Assembly: GCA_965661055.1 (NCBI GenBank)
Contig: CBFICS010000012.1
Coordinates: 1-64,000, forward strand
DNA from: CBFHSF01 sp965661055
Lineage (GTDB): Bacteria > Bacteroidota > Bacteroidia > Flavobacteriales > Schleiferiaceae
Direction of reading: 5' to 3'
Length of the DNA stretch: 64,000 nucleotides
Within the stretch, counting starts at the first letter, position 1. Each line of letters starts with the position of its first letter. Under the pieces are notes generated by a model, which saw only the letters and a program-made list of their open reading frames with translations, did no database searches and had not been told where the DNA came from. The translations under genes were made by a program, and so were the position numbers. Shown here piece after piece: positions 46,290-55,323 of the stretch.

Positions 46290-46297
46290 CAAAGGTA
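46290..46297 (-). promoter_or_regulatory. -7 promoter box of purQ
   Basis: On the minus strand this is TACCTTTG, a perfect -7 box, 19 bases before the purQ ATG. The arginase-family gene ends 23 bases further upstream. Confidence 0.6.
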
Positions 46298-46319
46298 CAG
46301 AATTCCCTTTGATTAATAA

Positions 46320-47366
46320 TTAGATAAACCCGTTCGATTTTCCGAGGAGGTTACACATTCTAAAAAGTATCCTTGATCCTACGTTAGCATCCCATTCATC
46401 AGCCCCCGGAGAAACCTCGTTTAGGTCCATTCCAATAATTTTTTTACCAGAGGCTACAACTTCTTCAAAAAGGTATAGAACTTCCTCTGATTCAAATCCT
46501 CCGGCTACTGGTGTGCCTGTGTTTGGACATAATTTGGGATCAAGTCCGTCGATATCAAAACTGATGTATACCTTTTCAGGAAGCTCGCTAATGATTTCTT
46601 CTACTTGCTGTGCCCAAGTTTTACCTTTAAAGTTTTGATGCTTTAGGTCTCTATCAAAAAAGGTTTTTACCTTATCACTGTTTTCCTCGATGTAATTTTT
46701 TTCCTCCTCACAATAGTCTCTAATTCCAACTTGAACAAGTTTACTAATTGAGCAATGATTCAAGGCGTTGTACATGATAGAAGCATGAGAAAACTCAAAC
46801 CCTTCATAGGCTTTTCTCAAATCTGCATGGGCGTCAATTTGTAGAATACCGAATTCTCCTTCTCTTTTTGAGAGGGCTTTTAAGTAACCCAAAGGAGTAC
46901 TATGGTCCCCTCCTAATAGAATTACTTTTTGACCTTGGTCTAGGTATTTTGAGGTTTTGTTCTCAACCCAATCTACCATTTCTACACATGCCTTATTAAT
47001 TTTTTCTAAGACCTCAGGGTGAGATTTGTGACTTTCATTGTCGGCTAACTCATCTAGGTATTTTTCTACCTTTTTTCTGTATTTGTCACTTTTGTTCCAA
47101 AGCTTTGAAGAGGTTTCTGGCATGTAAATCCCCATTTTCCATGCATCTTCAATAAGTGGATCGTAAAGATCAACTTGCCATGATGCACGTCTAATTGCCG
47201 TTGGACCACCAGCGGTTCCTGATGAATAACTTACAGTAACTTCCCAGGGCACTGGAAATACGATTACGTTACTTTCTTTTTCATTAAAGGGTAACCCAAA
47301 AATTTCAGAAGAAGTGGCTAACCCATTAGGGTCAAATGATTCTATTTTTTTCTCTTTAGAACTCAT
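46320..47366 (-). CDS. Arginase/agmatinase family ureohydrolase
   Basis: A 348-residue binuclear manganese hydrolase. Metal-binding motifs are GGDHSTPLG, DAHADLR and SFDIDGLDP. The family covers arginase, agmatinase, formimidoylglutamase and similar guanidino hydrolases; the Bacteroidota type is usually annotated agmatinase. The exact substrate is undecided. It lies 32 bases after the lamin-tail gene on the same strand and is separated from purQ by that gene's promoter. Confidence 0.87.
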   Translation of the reverse strand: MSSKEKKIESFDPNGLATSSEIFGLPFNEKESNVIVFPVPWEVTVSYSSGTAGGPTAIRRASWQVDLYDPLIEDAWKMGIYMPETSSKLWNKSDKYRKKVEKYLDELADNESHKSHPEVLEKINKACVEMVDWVENKTSKYLDQGQKVILLGGDHSTPLGYLKALSKREGEFGILQIDAHADLRKAYEGFEFSHASIMYNALNHCSISKLVQVGIRDYCEEEKNYIEENSDKVKTFFDRDLKHQNFKGKTWAQQVEEIISELPEKVYISFDIDGLDPKLCPNTGTPVAGGFESEEVLYLFEEVVASGKKIIGMDLNEVSPGADEWDANVGSRILFRMCNLLGKSNGFI

Positions 47367-47398
47367 AGCAACATATTATTTATCAAAGATGTCAAATA

Positions 47399-49801
47399 TT
47401 ATGGTGCTATGGCTATTTTTTTTAGCTCATTTTTAATTTTGCCATCAAGTGTATAAAGGGTGAGTTTCAATAGGTAGGGCCCTGGATTTAATTTTCCACC
47501 TGATGAATTTGTTCCATAAAATGTGATTTCTTCGGTTGATTGCATAAAATGATTTTCGAAAAATGTGTAGTAACATTCCCCCGAAAGGGATATTAAACGC
47601 AATGTAGCCTTACAGCTTTGTGTTGCGTTGATTTTTATTTTCATAGGACTTAAATGAGCTTGAATTACATTTTTATCAGTGGAAATATTATTTTCAACCT
47701 GTGAATCTGTTGATGTAGCGTTTTTCAAGCCTAAAGTGACTTTCTTTTGAGATGTCACTTTTCCACGGTCAGTTTGTTCTCGCCCTAATGAGACATTTTT
47801 TGTGTTTTCTAACCAAGAATAATGCACGTCGTCATTATATTTAAAAGGCCTTGAGGTCTCACTTAAAAACACGCCTATTTCTCCTCCAGAATTGACTAGG
47901 CTCTTCCAGTTTAGAATTTCAATAATAGAGCCAATAGATCCTTTTTGTTTTTTGTAAAATCCTTCACTTTCTACTAAGGCTATTTGTCCGTTAGCAGGTA
48001 TTATCCAGTTTTTCACAAAGGGCTTGTATTCTTGGTAAAACAATTGGTTTTCCCATTTGCCAATCCAAGTCTTCTGTAAGAAAACACTGTGGCTTTCTGG
48101 ATTTGCAATTTCAATAAATTCACCGTCTTCATCACAGTCATACATTATTTCAGAAATTTCAAGGCGTCCATTTTCATGCGGAATTTCAATATACCACTTA
48201 CGTGGGAGGGTGTCATTTGTTTGGCTAACTAGGGGTTGAAGTAAGATTAAGGTGTCTGAAAAGGGAGGCATTTTTATAAAAAACTCTCTTCTGTTTTCTG
48301 GGTTGAATTGAATGGGGAAGGGGGGCGCATGGTTTTTTAAATGTGCTTTTACCCTTCCTGGCTTTAGGTAATGTGAAGTTCTAAAAAACAAGTTTTGACC
48401 TTCTAAGTATTTTAAGGTTTGTCCGTTCGTATTATTGAAGGCTGGGTCAAAAATGTTAATGGATCCTGGTGAACCACCGGAACTGCTGGTGGTTGTGTTT
48501 ATGAGGTACGGCGGACAAATGGGAATTGAAAAATTTGATCTTTCTAAACTAAATCCGCCTTGAAGACCCATATCGTTATGAGAATTCTTATTGTATTCTT
48601 GATAGGCTAATAGCGTCCCACCTTCATCATAAATATTAATTACCGCTTGATCTCTTGGAATCGTAAAATCTTGCAGGTTTATTGAGGTAATTGAATTGAT
48701 TGTCTCACCGGCCTTAGAAGAAAGAATATAGGCCCTACCCGTTTTAAAATGATACCTTGGCAATTCCGTTGTATCTCTGTTAATTACTAAGAAGCCTTTG
48801 TTCCAAAACAGATCTTTAGCACAGTACAATTCAATAAATTCATTTTCTGGCAACCCCCTAGAAGGAGTGGCGTCATGCATAATCTCACTTATGAATAAAT
48901 TGTTGTCTAGAGTTTCGTGATTCTGATAGGTCAAAAGGGAATCAACCTCTTGCGCTGTGCTGTCTTTCCATGAAGCCAAGTCTAAAATGCACAAATTGAT
49001 AGATTTAGGAGTATGGATGTAATGAGTTTTCGAAAATTGATTTTGCACTAATGCAGCCGTTGAAGAGTCTGTCCAATAAACCATTTTATTATTAGCCACG
49101 GGTTTAGAGAATGTAAGCTTAATAAGCTCCTTTTCAACTTGTATGCTTTCCACGTAAGGCTTGCTTAAATCAATAAATGGAGACCCGTGCACTGAAATAT
49201 CGTCAAAGAAAAATTTGTCAGCACGTGTGCTTGTGTATTGACAGGTAATTTCAAAAAAATCACTTTTTATTGCCTTCGGACCTTGGGTTGAGAATAGGTG
49301 AGTTGATCCACCGTTTGATGAACTCCAAAAGGCAGAGTAGTCACCCGTAGAATCTTGAAATAATTGAAAAACCCCTTCTACGTTTGCTGAGTCTAAAAAA
49401 TCTTGAGGGCTTGCCGCCCAAAGAGAATCTTGATTGTTTGCGGTCAAACCGACTTCAATTTGGTCTCTCCCACCTTCTCCAAAGGCTACAAAAAAGTTTT
49501 CATCATCATTTTTAGCAAGAATTATTCTTGCATTGTTTGAGCTAGAAGGATTAAAATCCATGGAAATGAAAAACATCCATGAAGATTTATACCCTATAGA
49601 ACTTTCCCTATATAATCGGCTACTTCCGCTTCCAGTTGCGTTAAGTTGCAGTTTTTGGTCCATGGTAATCACGAAATCAGCAGTGTCGCCTTTCCATACA
49701 CCATTTGTTAAATTATTAACATTTTGAAAAGAATCTGACCAATACAACTGTGCAAAGGCAGATTGACAGAAGAAAATAAATATCCAATAGAGTGGTTTCA
49801 T
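47399..49801 (-). CDS. Secreted protein with lamin-tail domains
   Basis: An 800-residue exported protein: signal peptide ending SAFAQ (17), an N-terminal jelly-roll-like region (about 20-210), a linker, and two lamin-tail domains: the first opening with ISEIMHDATP (about 300) and the second with LEISEIMYD (about 545). The C-terminus is an immunoglobulin-like FlgD-type fold, with NSSGGKLNPGPYLLKLTLY near its end. It is probably a surface or secreted protein; no enzymatic motif is visible. It may have its promoter in the short gap shared with asd. Confidence 0.8.
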   Translation of the reverse strand: MKPLYWIFIFFCQSAFAQLYWSDSFQNVNNLTNGVWKGDTADFVITMDQKLQLNATGSGSSRLYRESSIGYKSSWMFFISMDFNPSSSNNARIILAKNDDENFFVAFGEGGRDQIEVGLTANNQDSLWAASPQDFLDSANVEGVFQLFQDSTGDYSAFWSSSNGGSTHLFSTQGPKAIKSDFFEITCQYTSTRADKFFFDDISVHGSPFIDLSKPYVESIQVEKELIKLTFSKPVANNKMVYWTDSSTAALVQNQFSKTHYIHTPKSINLCILDLASWKDSTAQEVDSLLTYQNHETLDNNLFISEIMHDATPSRGLPENEFIELYCAKDLFWNKGFLVINRDTTELPRYHFKTGRAYILSSKAGETINSITSINLQDFTIPRDQAVINIYDEGGTLLAYQEYNKNSHNDMGLQGGFSLERSNFSIPICPPYLINTTTSSSGGSPGSINIFDPAFNNTNGQTLKYLEGQNLFFRTSHYLKPGRVKAHLKNHAPPFPIQFNPENRREFFIKMPPFSDTLILLQPLVSQTNDTLPRKWYIEIPHENGRLEISEIMYDCDEDGEFIEIANPESHSVFLQKTWIGKWENQLFYQEYKPFVKNWIIPANGQIALVESEGFYKKQKGSIGSIIEILNWKSLVNSGGEIGVFLSETSRPFKYNDDVHYSWLENTKNVSLGREQTDRGKVTSQKKVTLGLKNATSTDSQVENNISTDKNVIQAHLSPMKIKINATQSCKATLRLISLSGECYYTFFENHFMQSTEEITFYGTNSSGGKLNPGPYLLKLTLYTLDGKIKNELKKIAIAP

Positions 49802-49853
49802 ACTTTTGCATCCAATTAAAAGTTAGTACTCTATTTAAGTTAATCATTATCTG

Positions 49854-50843
49854 ATGAAAGTAGCTGTTGTAGGTGCCACCGGAATGGTCGGCAATGTGAT
49901 GTTGAAAGTGTTAGAAGAAAGGAATTTTCCTGTAAGTGAATTGATACCAGTGGCTTCAGAAAGGTCGGTTGGTAAATCTATTTCTTTCAAGGGGAACTCA
50001 TATGAAGTAGTAGGAATGGAAAAAGCCATTTCTATGAAACCTAACGTTGCTATTTTTTCAGCAGGGGGCGAAACTTCAAAGATTTGGGCACCTAAATTTT
50101 CAGAAGCTGGCATTACAGTAATTGACAACAGCTCGGCATGGCGAATGGATGAAACCAAGAAATTGGTGGTTCCCGAAATTAACGGAAATGAACTAACGGC
50201 CACAGATAAGATAATTGCTAATCCTAACTGTTCTACCATTCAATTGGTCATGGTTTTAAAACCGCTTCACGAAAAGTATTCTATTAAAAGAGTTATTGTA
50301 AGTACTTATCAAAGTATTACGGGTACGGGCGTAAAGGCGGTACAGCAATTGAATAACGAAAGAGCAGGTATTGAAGGTGAGATGGCATACCCTTACCCGA
50401 TTGATAAAAACTGTTTACCGCACTGTGATGTGTTTGAAGAAAACGGTTACACCAAAGAGGAGATGAAATTGACTCGAGAAACGGTAAAGATATTAGGAGA
50501 CTCTAATGTTTTAGTTTCTGCCACAGCAGTACGAGTTCCTGTTCAAGGAGGGCACTCAGAAAGTGTAAATATTGAGTTTGAAAGAAAACCACACCTTTCG
50601 GTTATTAGGTCTATTTTAAATAATTGCGAAGGTATTGTGGTAAAGGATAACGTAGACGTTAATGTATACCCAATGCCACTTTTTGCAGAAGGAAAAGATG
50701 ATGTTTTTGTGGGAAGAATTAGAGAAGATCATTCACTTCCAAACGCAGTTAACATGTGGATAGTGGCCGATAACTTGAGAAAAGGGGCTGCTACCAATGC
50801 TGTTCAAATTGCAGAGCTCTTAAATAAAAAAGGTTGGCTGTAA
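49854..50843 (+). CDS. asd: Aspartate-semialdehyde dehydrogenase
   Basis: A 329-residue enzyme that reduces aspartyl phosphate to aspartate semialdehyde, on the way to lysine, threonine, methionine and diaminopimelate. The Rossmann motif VGATGMVG is at 6-13, the catalytic cysteine at 126 (NPNCST) and the acid/base histidine at 234 (GGHSES). It is followed by msrA after 31 bases. Confidence 0.95.
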   Translation: MKVAVVGATGMVGNVMLKVLEERNFPVSELIPVASERSVGKSISFKGNSYEVVGMEKAISMKPNVAIFSAGGETSKIWAPKFSEAGITVIDNSSAWRMDETKKLVVPEINGNELTATDKIIANPNCSTIQLVMVLKPLHEKYSIKRVIVSTYQSITGTGVKAVQQLNNERAGIEGEMAYPYPIDKNCLPHCDVFEENGYTKEEMKLTRETVKILGDSNVLVSATAVRVPVQGGHSESVNIEFERKPHLSVIRSILNNCEGIVVKDNVDVNVYPMPLFAEGKDDVFVGRIREDHSLPNAVNMWIVADNLRKGAATNAVQIAELLNKKGWL

Positions 50844-50874
50844 ACGATTTGTGTATTTTAGTTGTTGTTTAATT

Positions 50875-51465
50875 ATGACATCTAAAAATTCAATAGTAAC
50901 TGTATTATTTCTTATCCTGTCATGGATGGGATTCGGACAAGAGGTTAAAAAAGATAAATCAATGGACAAGCAAGAATCAACAAAAATGGAAAGAGCCATT
51001 TTTGCATCCGGTTGTTTTTGGGGAACTGAGTATTTTTTAAAACGAGCAGATGGCGTAATAAAAACTACGGTTGGTTACATAGGAGGGACTTTAGAAAACC
51101 CAACCTATAGAGAAGTTTGCTCAAAAAAAACAGGTCACTATGAAGCGGTTGAGGTTTACTTTGACCCTTCAGTTACTGACTTTGAAACGGTAGCAAGGCT
51201 GTTTTTCGAAACCCACGATCCGACTCAAAAAGATGGACAAGGTCCTGATATTGGTCCACAGTATAGGTCAGCCATTTTTTACCTCGATGAAAATCAAAAG
51301 GAAATTTCAGAAAAGCTGATAAATATTCTTAAAAACAAGGGACTTGATGCAGCAACTTCTACCATAGCGGCAACCACCTTTTGGCCTGCTGAATTATACC
51401 ATCAAGACTATTATGACTTAAGGGGAGGTACACCTTATTGCCACGGCTATAAAAAATTGTTTTAA
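50875..51465 (+). CDS. msrA: Peptide methionine sulfoxide reductase A, exported
   Basis: A 196-residue MsrA. It reduces methionine-S-sulfoxide. The catalytic GCFWGTE has its cysteine at 47, and the C-terminal GTPYCHGY cysteine could resolve the sulfenic acid. The N-terminus MTSKNSIVTVLFLILSWMGF followed by GQ is a signal peptide, so it acts in the periplasm. The ATG at 50875 is taken; a GTG at 50851 adds eight residues. The stop is the TTAA shared with the convergent gene. Confidence 0.93.
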   Translation: MTSKNSIVTVLFLILSWMGFGQEVKKDKSMDKQESTKMERAIFASGCFWGTEYFLKRADGVIKTTVGYIGGTLENPTYREVCSKKTGHYEAVEVYFDPSVTDFETVARLFFETHDPTQKDGQGPDIGPQYRSAIFYLDENQKEISEKLINILKNKGLDAATSTIAATTFWPAELYHQDYYDLRGGTPYCHGYKKLF

Positions 51466-52199
51466 TACTCTACAGAACGAACTTGTAGAATAATCATGGT
51501 GTAATTTCCTTTGGCTCTTGAGTTACAGAAGTTTCTAATTAAATTTCTCTTTTCAAGATTTGATACTTGATAATTTAAAATTTCAAGAAGCTGGTCTTCC
51601 GTTACCCCTTCCATGATTCCCCTTGAGGCTAAAATGATGTAGTCTTTAGTCTTTAGAGGCTCTAATGTTTGGGTTTGAACTTCAGATTTTACATCAACAT
51701 ATCTAGTGAGCACATCTTTGTCTTCGTGCTTTCTAGCTTCAATTTCTGTAATCGTTCCATCGTTTTGTAGCTCTTGGATTTTTGAATGATCCTCTGTTCT
51801 AAACAATAAGTTGTGACTTCTTATGTGGTAAATTCTACAATCTCCAATCCAAGCAACTTCTGCATCATTGTCAGAAATGTGAACCATCCCCAAAGAGTTA
51901 CTTATTTCTTCAAAAGAATAATCGTTTAAGCCCTTTTCCTCAAGCTCTTCAGCAGCTCTGTTCATAGCCTGCGAAAAGATGCCGTCTACTTTGTTGTTGA
52001 GACCTACTTCCTTAATGTGATAAGCCGTTCTTTCACCAATAAACTCAGGAACTCTATATCCAATAAACGGAGTTTTGGCGGCAGAAACCATAAACAATTG
52101 GTCATAAGAAATCGGGTTTTTTGGGAAGACGAATTCATAATTCATTCTCATCTTTCCTGATTCGTGAATAACCAAAGGTGGATGTAGCTCTAATTCCAT
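51462..52199 (-). CDS. PP2C-like protein lacking catalytic aspartates
   Basis: A 245-residue protein with the sequence pattern of PP2C phosphatases: GDCRIY (119-124), TEDHS (135-139), LTRYV (164-168). The residues that bind metal in active enzymes are altered: the DGMGG-type motif is VSAAKTPFIG (38-47), SDG is SRG (192-194) and DNxT is GNYT (231-234). It is therefore likely a pseudophosphatase, perhaps a sensor or binding protein. No membrane segment is present. It has a perfect promoter box and stands alone. Confidence 0.75.
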   Translation of the reverse strand: MELELHPPLVIHESGKMRMNYEFVFPKNPISYDQLFMVSAAKTPFIGYRVPEFIGERTAYHIKEVGLNNKVDGIFSQAMNRAAEELEEKGLNDYSFEEISNSLGMVHISDNDAEVAWIGDCRIYHIRSHNLLFRTEDHSKIQELQNDGTITEIEARKHEDKDVLTRYVDVKSEVQTQTLEPLKTKDYIILASRGIMEGVTEDQLLEILNYQVSNLEKRNLIRNFCNSRAKGNYTMIILQVRSVEY

Positions 52200-52219
52200 A
52201 AAAAGTAATATTAGGAACG

Positions 52220-52227
52220 CAAATTTA
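52220..52227 (-). promoter_or_regulatory. -7 promoter box of the PP2C-like gene
   Basis: On the minus strand this is TAAATTTG, a perfect -7 box, 20 bases before the ATG at 52199. It sits between the TonB-dependent receptor gene and the PP2C-like gene, which are on the same strand. Confidence 0.55.
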
Positions 52228-52257
52228 ACCCTTTTATTCTTTAAATGAGAATTTCAG

Positions 52258-54531
52258 TTATATCTGATAATTAAACTGTAAGAAAAAAGTGCGTGGCGCA
52301 CTCAATTTTGCGGGTCTAATAAGTAGGGCCTCATTGAAAATGTTCTTACCGTTAAAACCCAATGACATAGAGTCATTTATTTTATAAATAATTCTAAAAT
52401 CAGTTAATATTTTAGGGGTATTGAGGTCATCCATTGCTCTTTTCATTCCAATTCCTGGGTAAAAAGCTTCGATTATTGAGTTTTCAGCTCCAAAAATGGC
52501 ATCAACATTTTGCATAGAACTGTATCCTTGAAGATTAATTCCAACAGTAAACCTTTTATAGCTAGCCATTAAATCAATCTTTAATAAATGTTGGTACCTG
52601 TATTTTAATATTCCATTACTGGGATCAGAACTAGAGTTATTGTAAGTCACAGGATTTCCATTAAAAGAATTGGCATACGGTGCCTCTGGGTTTAATGCAA
52701 TGGGTAACATATAGGAATAACCGGTCAGGGCTCTTATGTCAATATTTGATATTTTCCCTGTCCCAATTAAGGTGATTTCGGTTCCGGTTATTCTAGTTTC
52801 ACCTACGTTAATACTTTTAAAACCAATTCCGAAATCAGTGCCTGAAGGCTGATTCCATTGTGCGAAACTGAATTCCATCATATTGTCATACTCCATGATA
52901 AATCCTGAAACATCTAAAAACCCTTTCCAGCCGCCTAGCTTCAATCCTTGTTTAATTCCAATTTCTGCGGTCCATCCACTTTCAGGTTGTAATTCAGGGT
53001 TCGGATAAATATTGATGGCGCCAATGTTCGTAGTTGGGTAGGTTTCTGCCATACTGGGAAATCTATACCCTTGCCCAATAGACGCCCTGATGTGTGTTGA
53101 TGAACCCAAGCGATAATTTGCACCTGCTCTAAATACAGGCTTGCTAAACTGTCTGTTATCTAGTTGATAAACCTCATATCTTACCCCGCCAGAAACATTA
53201 AACCCCTTCCATTTAAATTGAGCTTCAGAAAAAGCAGCTGCATTGTGAGTTCTATAGGTACCATTAAAAATCTCGCTTGTTGAGGTTCCGTAATTGTAGT
53301 TTCCTCCCAAAAGGAAAGTAAAATATTTGTAATAATGTTTGTATTGATACTCACTCATTGACTGAACTGAATAATTTTCATAATTCGTCAACTCTGACTT
53401 TGCATCGTTGTTAACAGACAGAACTCTCGTCTTGAATAGGTGGGTACCAGACTTTTGTCTAATGGTCAAATTACCCCCTAAAAAGCCGTCAAAACTTGTG
53501 GTTTGAGTTGCGCTGCTATCTAGGGGTAAATAGGGGGTGTCATAACTTTTCCAAATGAGGGATTCACCTGTTTTATTGTACATTAAAGAGCCTTCAATTC
53601 CCCAAGTAACGTTTTTCTCTTCTTGAGCAAATTTGCTGTGTACCCTAACTCTTTCGGTTTCTTCCATGAATTGAAATCCTGCATCATAAAGTGCCTGCCC
53701 CCCAATTAACCATCCATTCTTTCCACTTTTATTTTGAGTAGAAAACTTTAAATGGCTAATTCCTCTTGCGCCATCCCACCACTTCCAATCTGGATTAGAA
53801 GGATTGTCGTATATCCCTTGCGAAAACTGAATATTGGTTTTTGGCTTTCCCAATGGGTTTTTGGTAGTCAGCTGTATAATCCCATTCATGGCAGAACTGC
53901 CGAAAGAAGTTGAGTTGGCACCTTTAATTACTTCCATTTGTTCTGTTGATTCAAAGGGTAGAAGGTCCCATTGTACTTGGCCTGCATCTGCAGAATATAA
54001 GGGCATACCATCTAGTAATACCAAAACTCTACTTCCAGCACCATATGACCACCCTGAGCCACTTCTGATGTTTGCTTGGCCATCTGTTACGTTGACCCCT
54101 GGGCTTTGGTTAAAGGTTTCTTGAATGCTTACCGGGACAGATTGATTGATGATATAGGGTTTGACAACATCAATAGAAACGGGTGATTCCTCGTACGTTT
54201 CATTTAATCGGGTCGTGTTGACCTCAATGTCTTCTAACATCTCAGATCTGCGCTCCAAGAAGATGGTGACGTTTGTAAACGAGTAATCTTTCGTGTTGAT
54301 TATTTTGGTTTTATATCCACTTGACTTAATCGTTAATTCGGCATTTGTTAATCTCAACTGAAATGAAAAATGCCCATCAATATCAGTATAGCCCAATGGT
54401 TTTTGGTCCATTAAAAACACTGCATTGTATACAGGTTCTTTGGTGTCATTGTCTAGAATAATCCCAGAAAAACTTTGCGACCACAACGGACCAAAGCAAA
54501 GAACAAACAAAATGGTAATTGGTAATTTCAT
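52258..54531 (-). CDS. TonB-dependent outer membrane receptor
   Basis: A 757-residue receptor: signal peptide to residue 18 (PLWSQ), a carboxypeptidase-like regulatory domain (about 20-105, with GIILDNDTKEPVYNAVFL), a plug domain (about 120-235) and a 22-strand barrel ending in the aromatic FFLQFNYQI. It imports a large substrate such as a siderophore, vitamin or oligosaccharide using TonB energy; the ligand is unknown and no SusD partner is nearby. It is divergent from the SDR gene across 32 bases. Confidence 0.9.
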   Translation of the reverse strand: MKLPITILFVLCFGPLWSQSFSGIILDNDTKEPVYNAVFLMDQKPLGYTDIDGHFSFQLRLTNAELTIKSSGYKTKIINTKDYSFTNVTIFLERRSEMLEDIEVNTTRLNETYEESPVSIDVVKPYIINQSVPVSIQETFNQSPGVNVTDGQANIRSGSGWSYGAGSRVLVLLDGMPLYSADAGQVQWDLLPFESTEQMEVIKGANSTSFGSSAMNGIIQLTTKNPLGKPKTNIQFSQGIYDNPSNPDWKWWDGARGISHLKFSTQNKSGKNGWLIGGQALYDAGFQFMEETERVRVHSKFAQEEKNVTWGIEGSLMYNKTGESLIWKSYDTPYLPLDSSATQTTSFDGFLGGNLTIRQKSGTHLFKTRVLSVNNDAKSELTNYENYSVQSMSEYQYKHYYKYFTFLLGGNYNYGTSTSEIFNGTYRTHNAAAFSEAQFKWKGFNVSGGVRYEVYQLDNRQFSKPVFRAGANYRLGSSTHIRASIGQGYRFPSMAETYPTTNIGAINIYPNPELQPESGWTAEIGIKQGLKLGGWKGFLDVSGFIMEYDNMMEFSFAQWNQPSGTDFGIGFKSINVGETRITGTEITLIGTGKISNIDIRALTGYSYMLPIALNPEAPYANSFNGNPVTYNNSSSDPSNGILKYRYQHLLKIDLMASYKRFTVGINLQGYSSMQNVDAIFGAENSIIEAFYPGIGMKRAMDDLNTPKILTDFRIIYKINDSMSLGFNGKNIFNEALLIRPAKLSAPRTFFLQFNYQI

Positions 54532-54547
54532 ACATTCGATTGTAATT

Positions 54548-54555
54548 CGAAAATA
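54548..54555 (-). promoter_or_regulatory. Possible -7 box of the TonB-dependent receptor gene
   Basis: On the minus strand this is TATTTTCG, one base off the -7 consensus, 16 bases before the receptor ATG. The whole divergent gap is 32 bases, so both promoters must overlap. Confidence 0.35.
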
Positions 54556-54563
54556 GTCAAAAA

Positions 54564-55322
54564 ATGAGTAAAACGATATTGGTTACCGGGGCAACCTCTG
54601 GAATTGGACAGGCTTGTGTTCACAGGTTCGCAAAAGAAGGTCATAACATTATTCTTACTGGACGCAGGTCTCAGCGATTAAACGACTTGGTCGATAAGCT
54701 TATTTCCGCTTACGCGGGAAATTATATTGCGTTGAACTTTGATGTTAGGAATCGAGAAGAAGTTAGAGAGGCTATTAACAGTTTACCAGAAGCATTTTCT
54801 AAAATTGACATCTTGGTAAACAACGCCGGACTTGCTGCTGGGGCCAATAAAATTCAAGATGGAAATTACCAGCATTGGGAGAGAATGATTGACACTAACT
54901 TGAAGGGATTGCTTTACGTTTCTGAGGCCGTGATACCCCAGATGGTAGCTAGAAATGGGGGAATGATCATTAATATTGATTCTACTGCTGGTAAGGAGGC
55001 TTATCCAGGAGGTAATGTGTACTGCGCAACCAAGCATGGTGTTGATGCCTTGACCAAAGGAATGAGAATGGATCTTCTTGAACATAAGATCAAAGTAGGA
55101 ATGGTAAGTCCAGGCCTCGTAGAAACTGAATTTTCAATTGTTCGGTTTGATGGAGACGAGGAAAAGGCGAAAAAAGTATACAGTGGAATGACCCCTTTGA
55201 GACCTGAAGATGTTGCTGAAAGTGTTTATTTTATGGCCTCTCAACCAGACCATGTATCTATTTTAGATATTGTAATCATGCCTTCAGACCAGGCTTCTTC
55301 AACCCAGGTAAGACGAAGTTAA
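54564..55322 (+). CDS. SDR family oxidoreductase
   Basis: A 252-residue short-chain dehydrogenase with the cofactor motif TGATSGIGQ (8-16), NNAGLAAG, and the catalytic Ser and YCATK Tyr-Lys pair. The RRSQRL region after the second strand suggests NADP(H). It resembles YdfG-type 3-hydroxy acid dehydrogenases; the substrate is not proven. It ends one base before dprA. Confidence 0.88.
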   Translation: MSKTILVTGATSGIGQACVHRFAKEGHNIILTGRRSQRLNDLVDKLISAYAGNYIALNFDVRNREEVREAINSLPEAFSKIDILVNNAGLAAGANKIQDGNYQHWERMIDTNLKGLLYVSEAVIPQMVARNGGMIINIDSTAGKEAYPGGNVYCATKHGVDALTKGMRMDLLEHKIKVGMVSPGLVETEFSIVRFDGDEEKAKKVYSGMTPLRPEDVAESVYFMASQPDHVSILDIVIMPSDQASSTQVRRS

Positions 55323-55323
55323 A

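Noticed and set aside
46290..46366. Joint operon of the arginase-family gene and purQ.
   Set aside because: A perfect -7 box lies in the 49-base gap directly before purQ, so purQ has its own start, although readthrough cannot be excluded.
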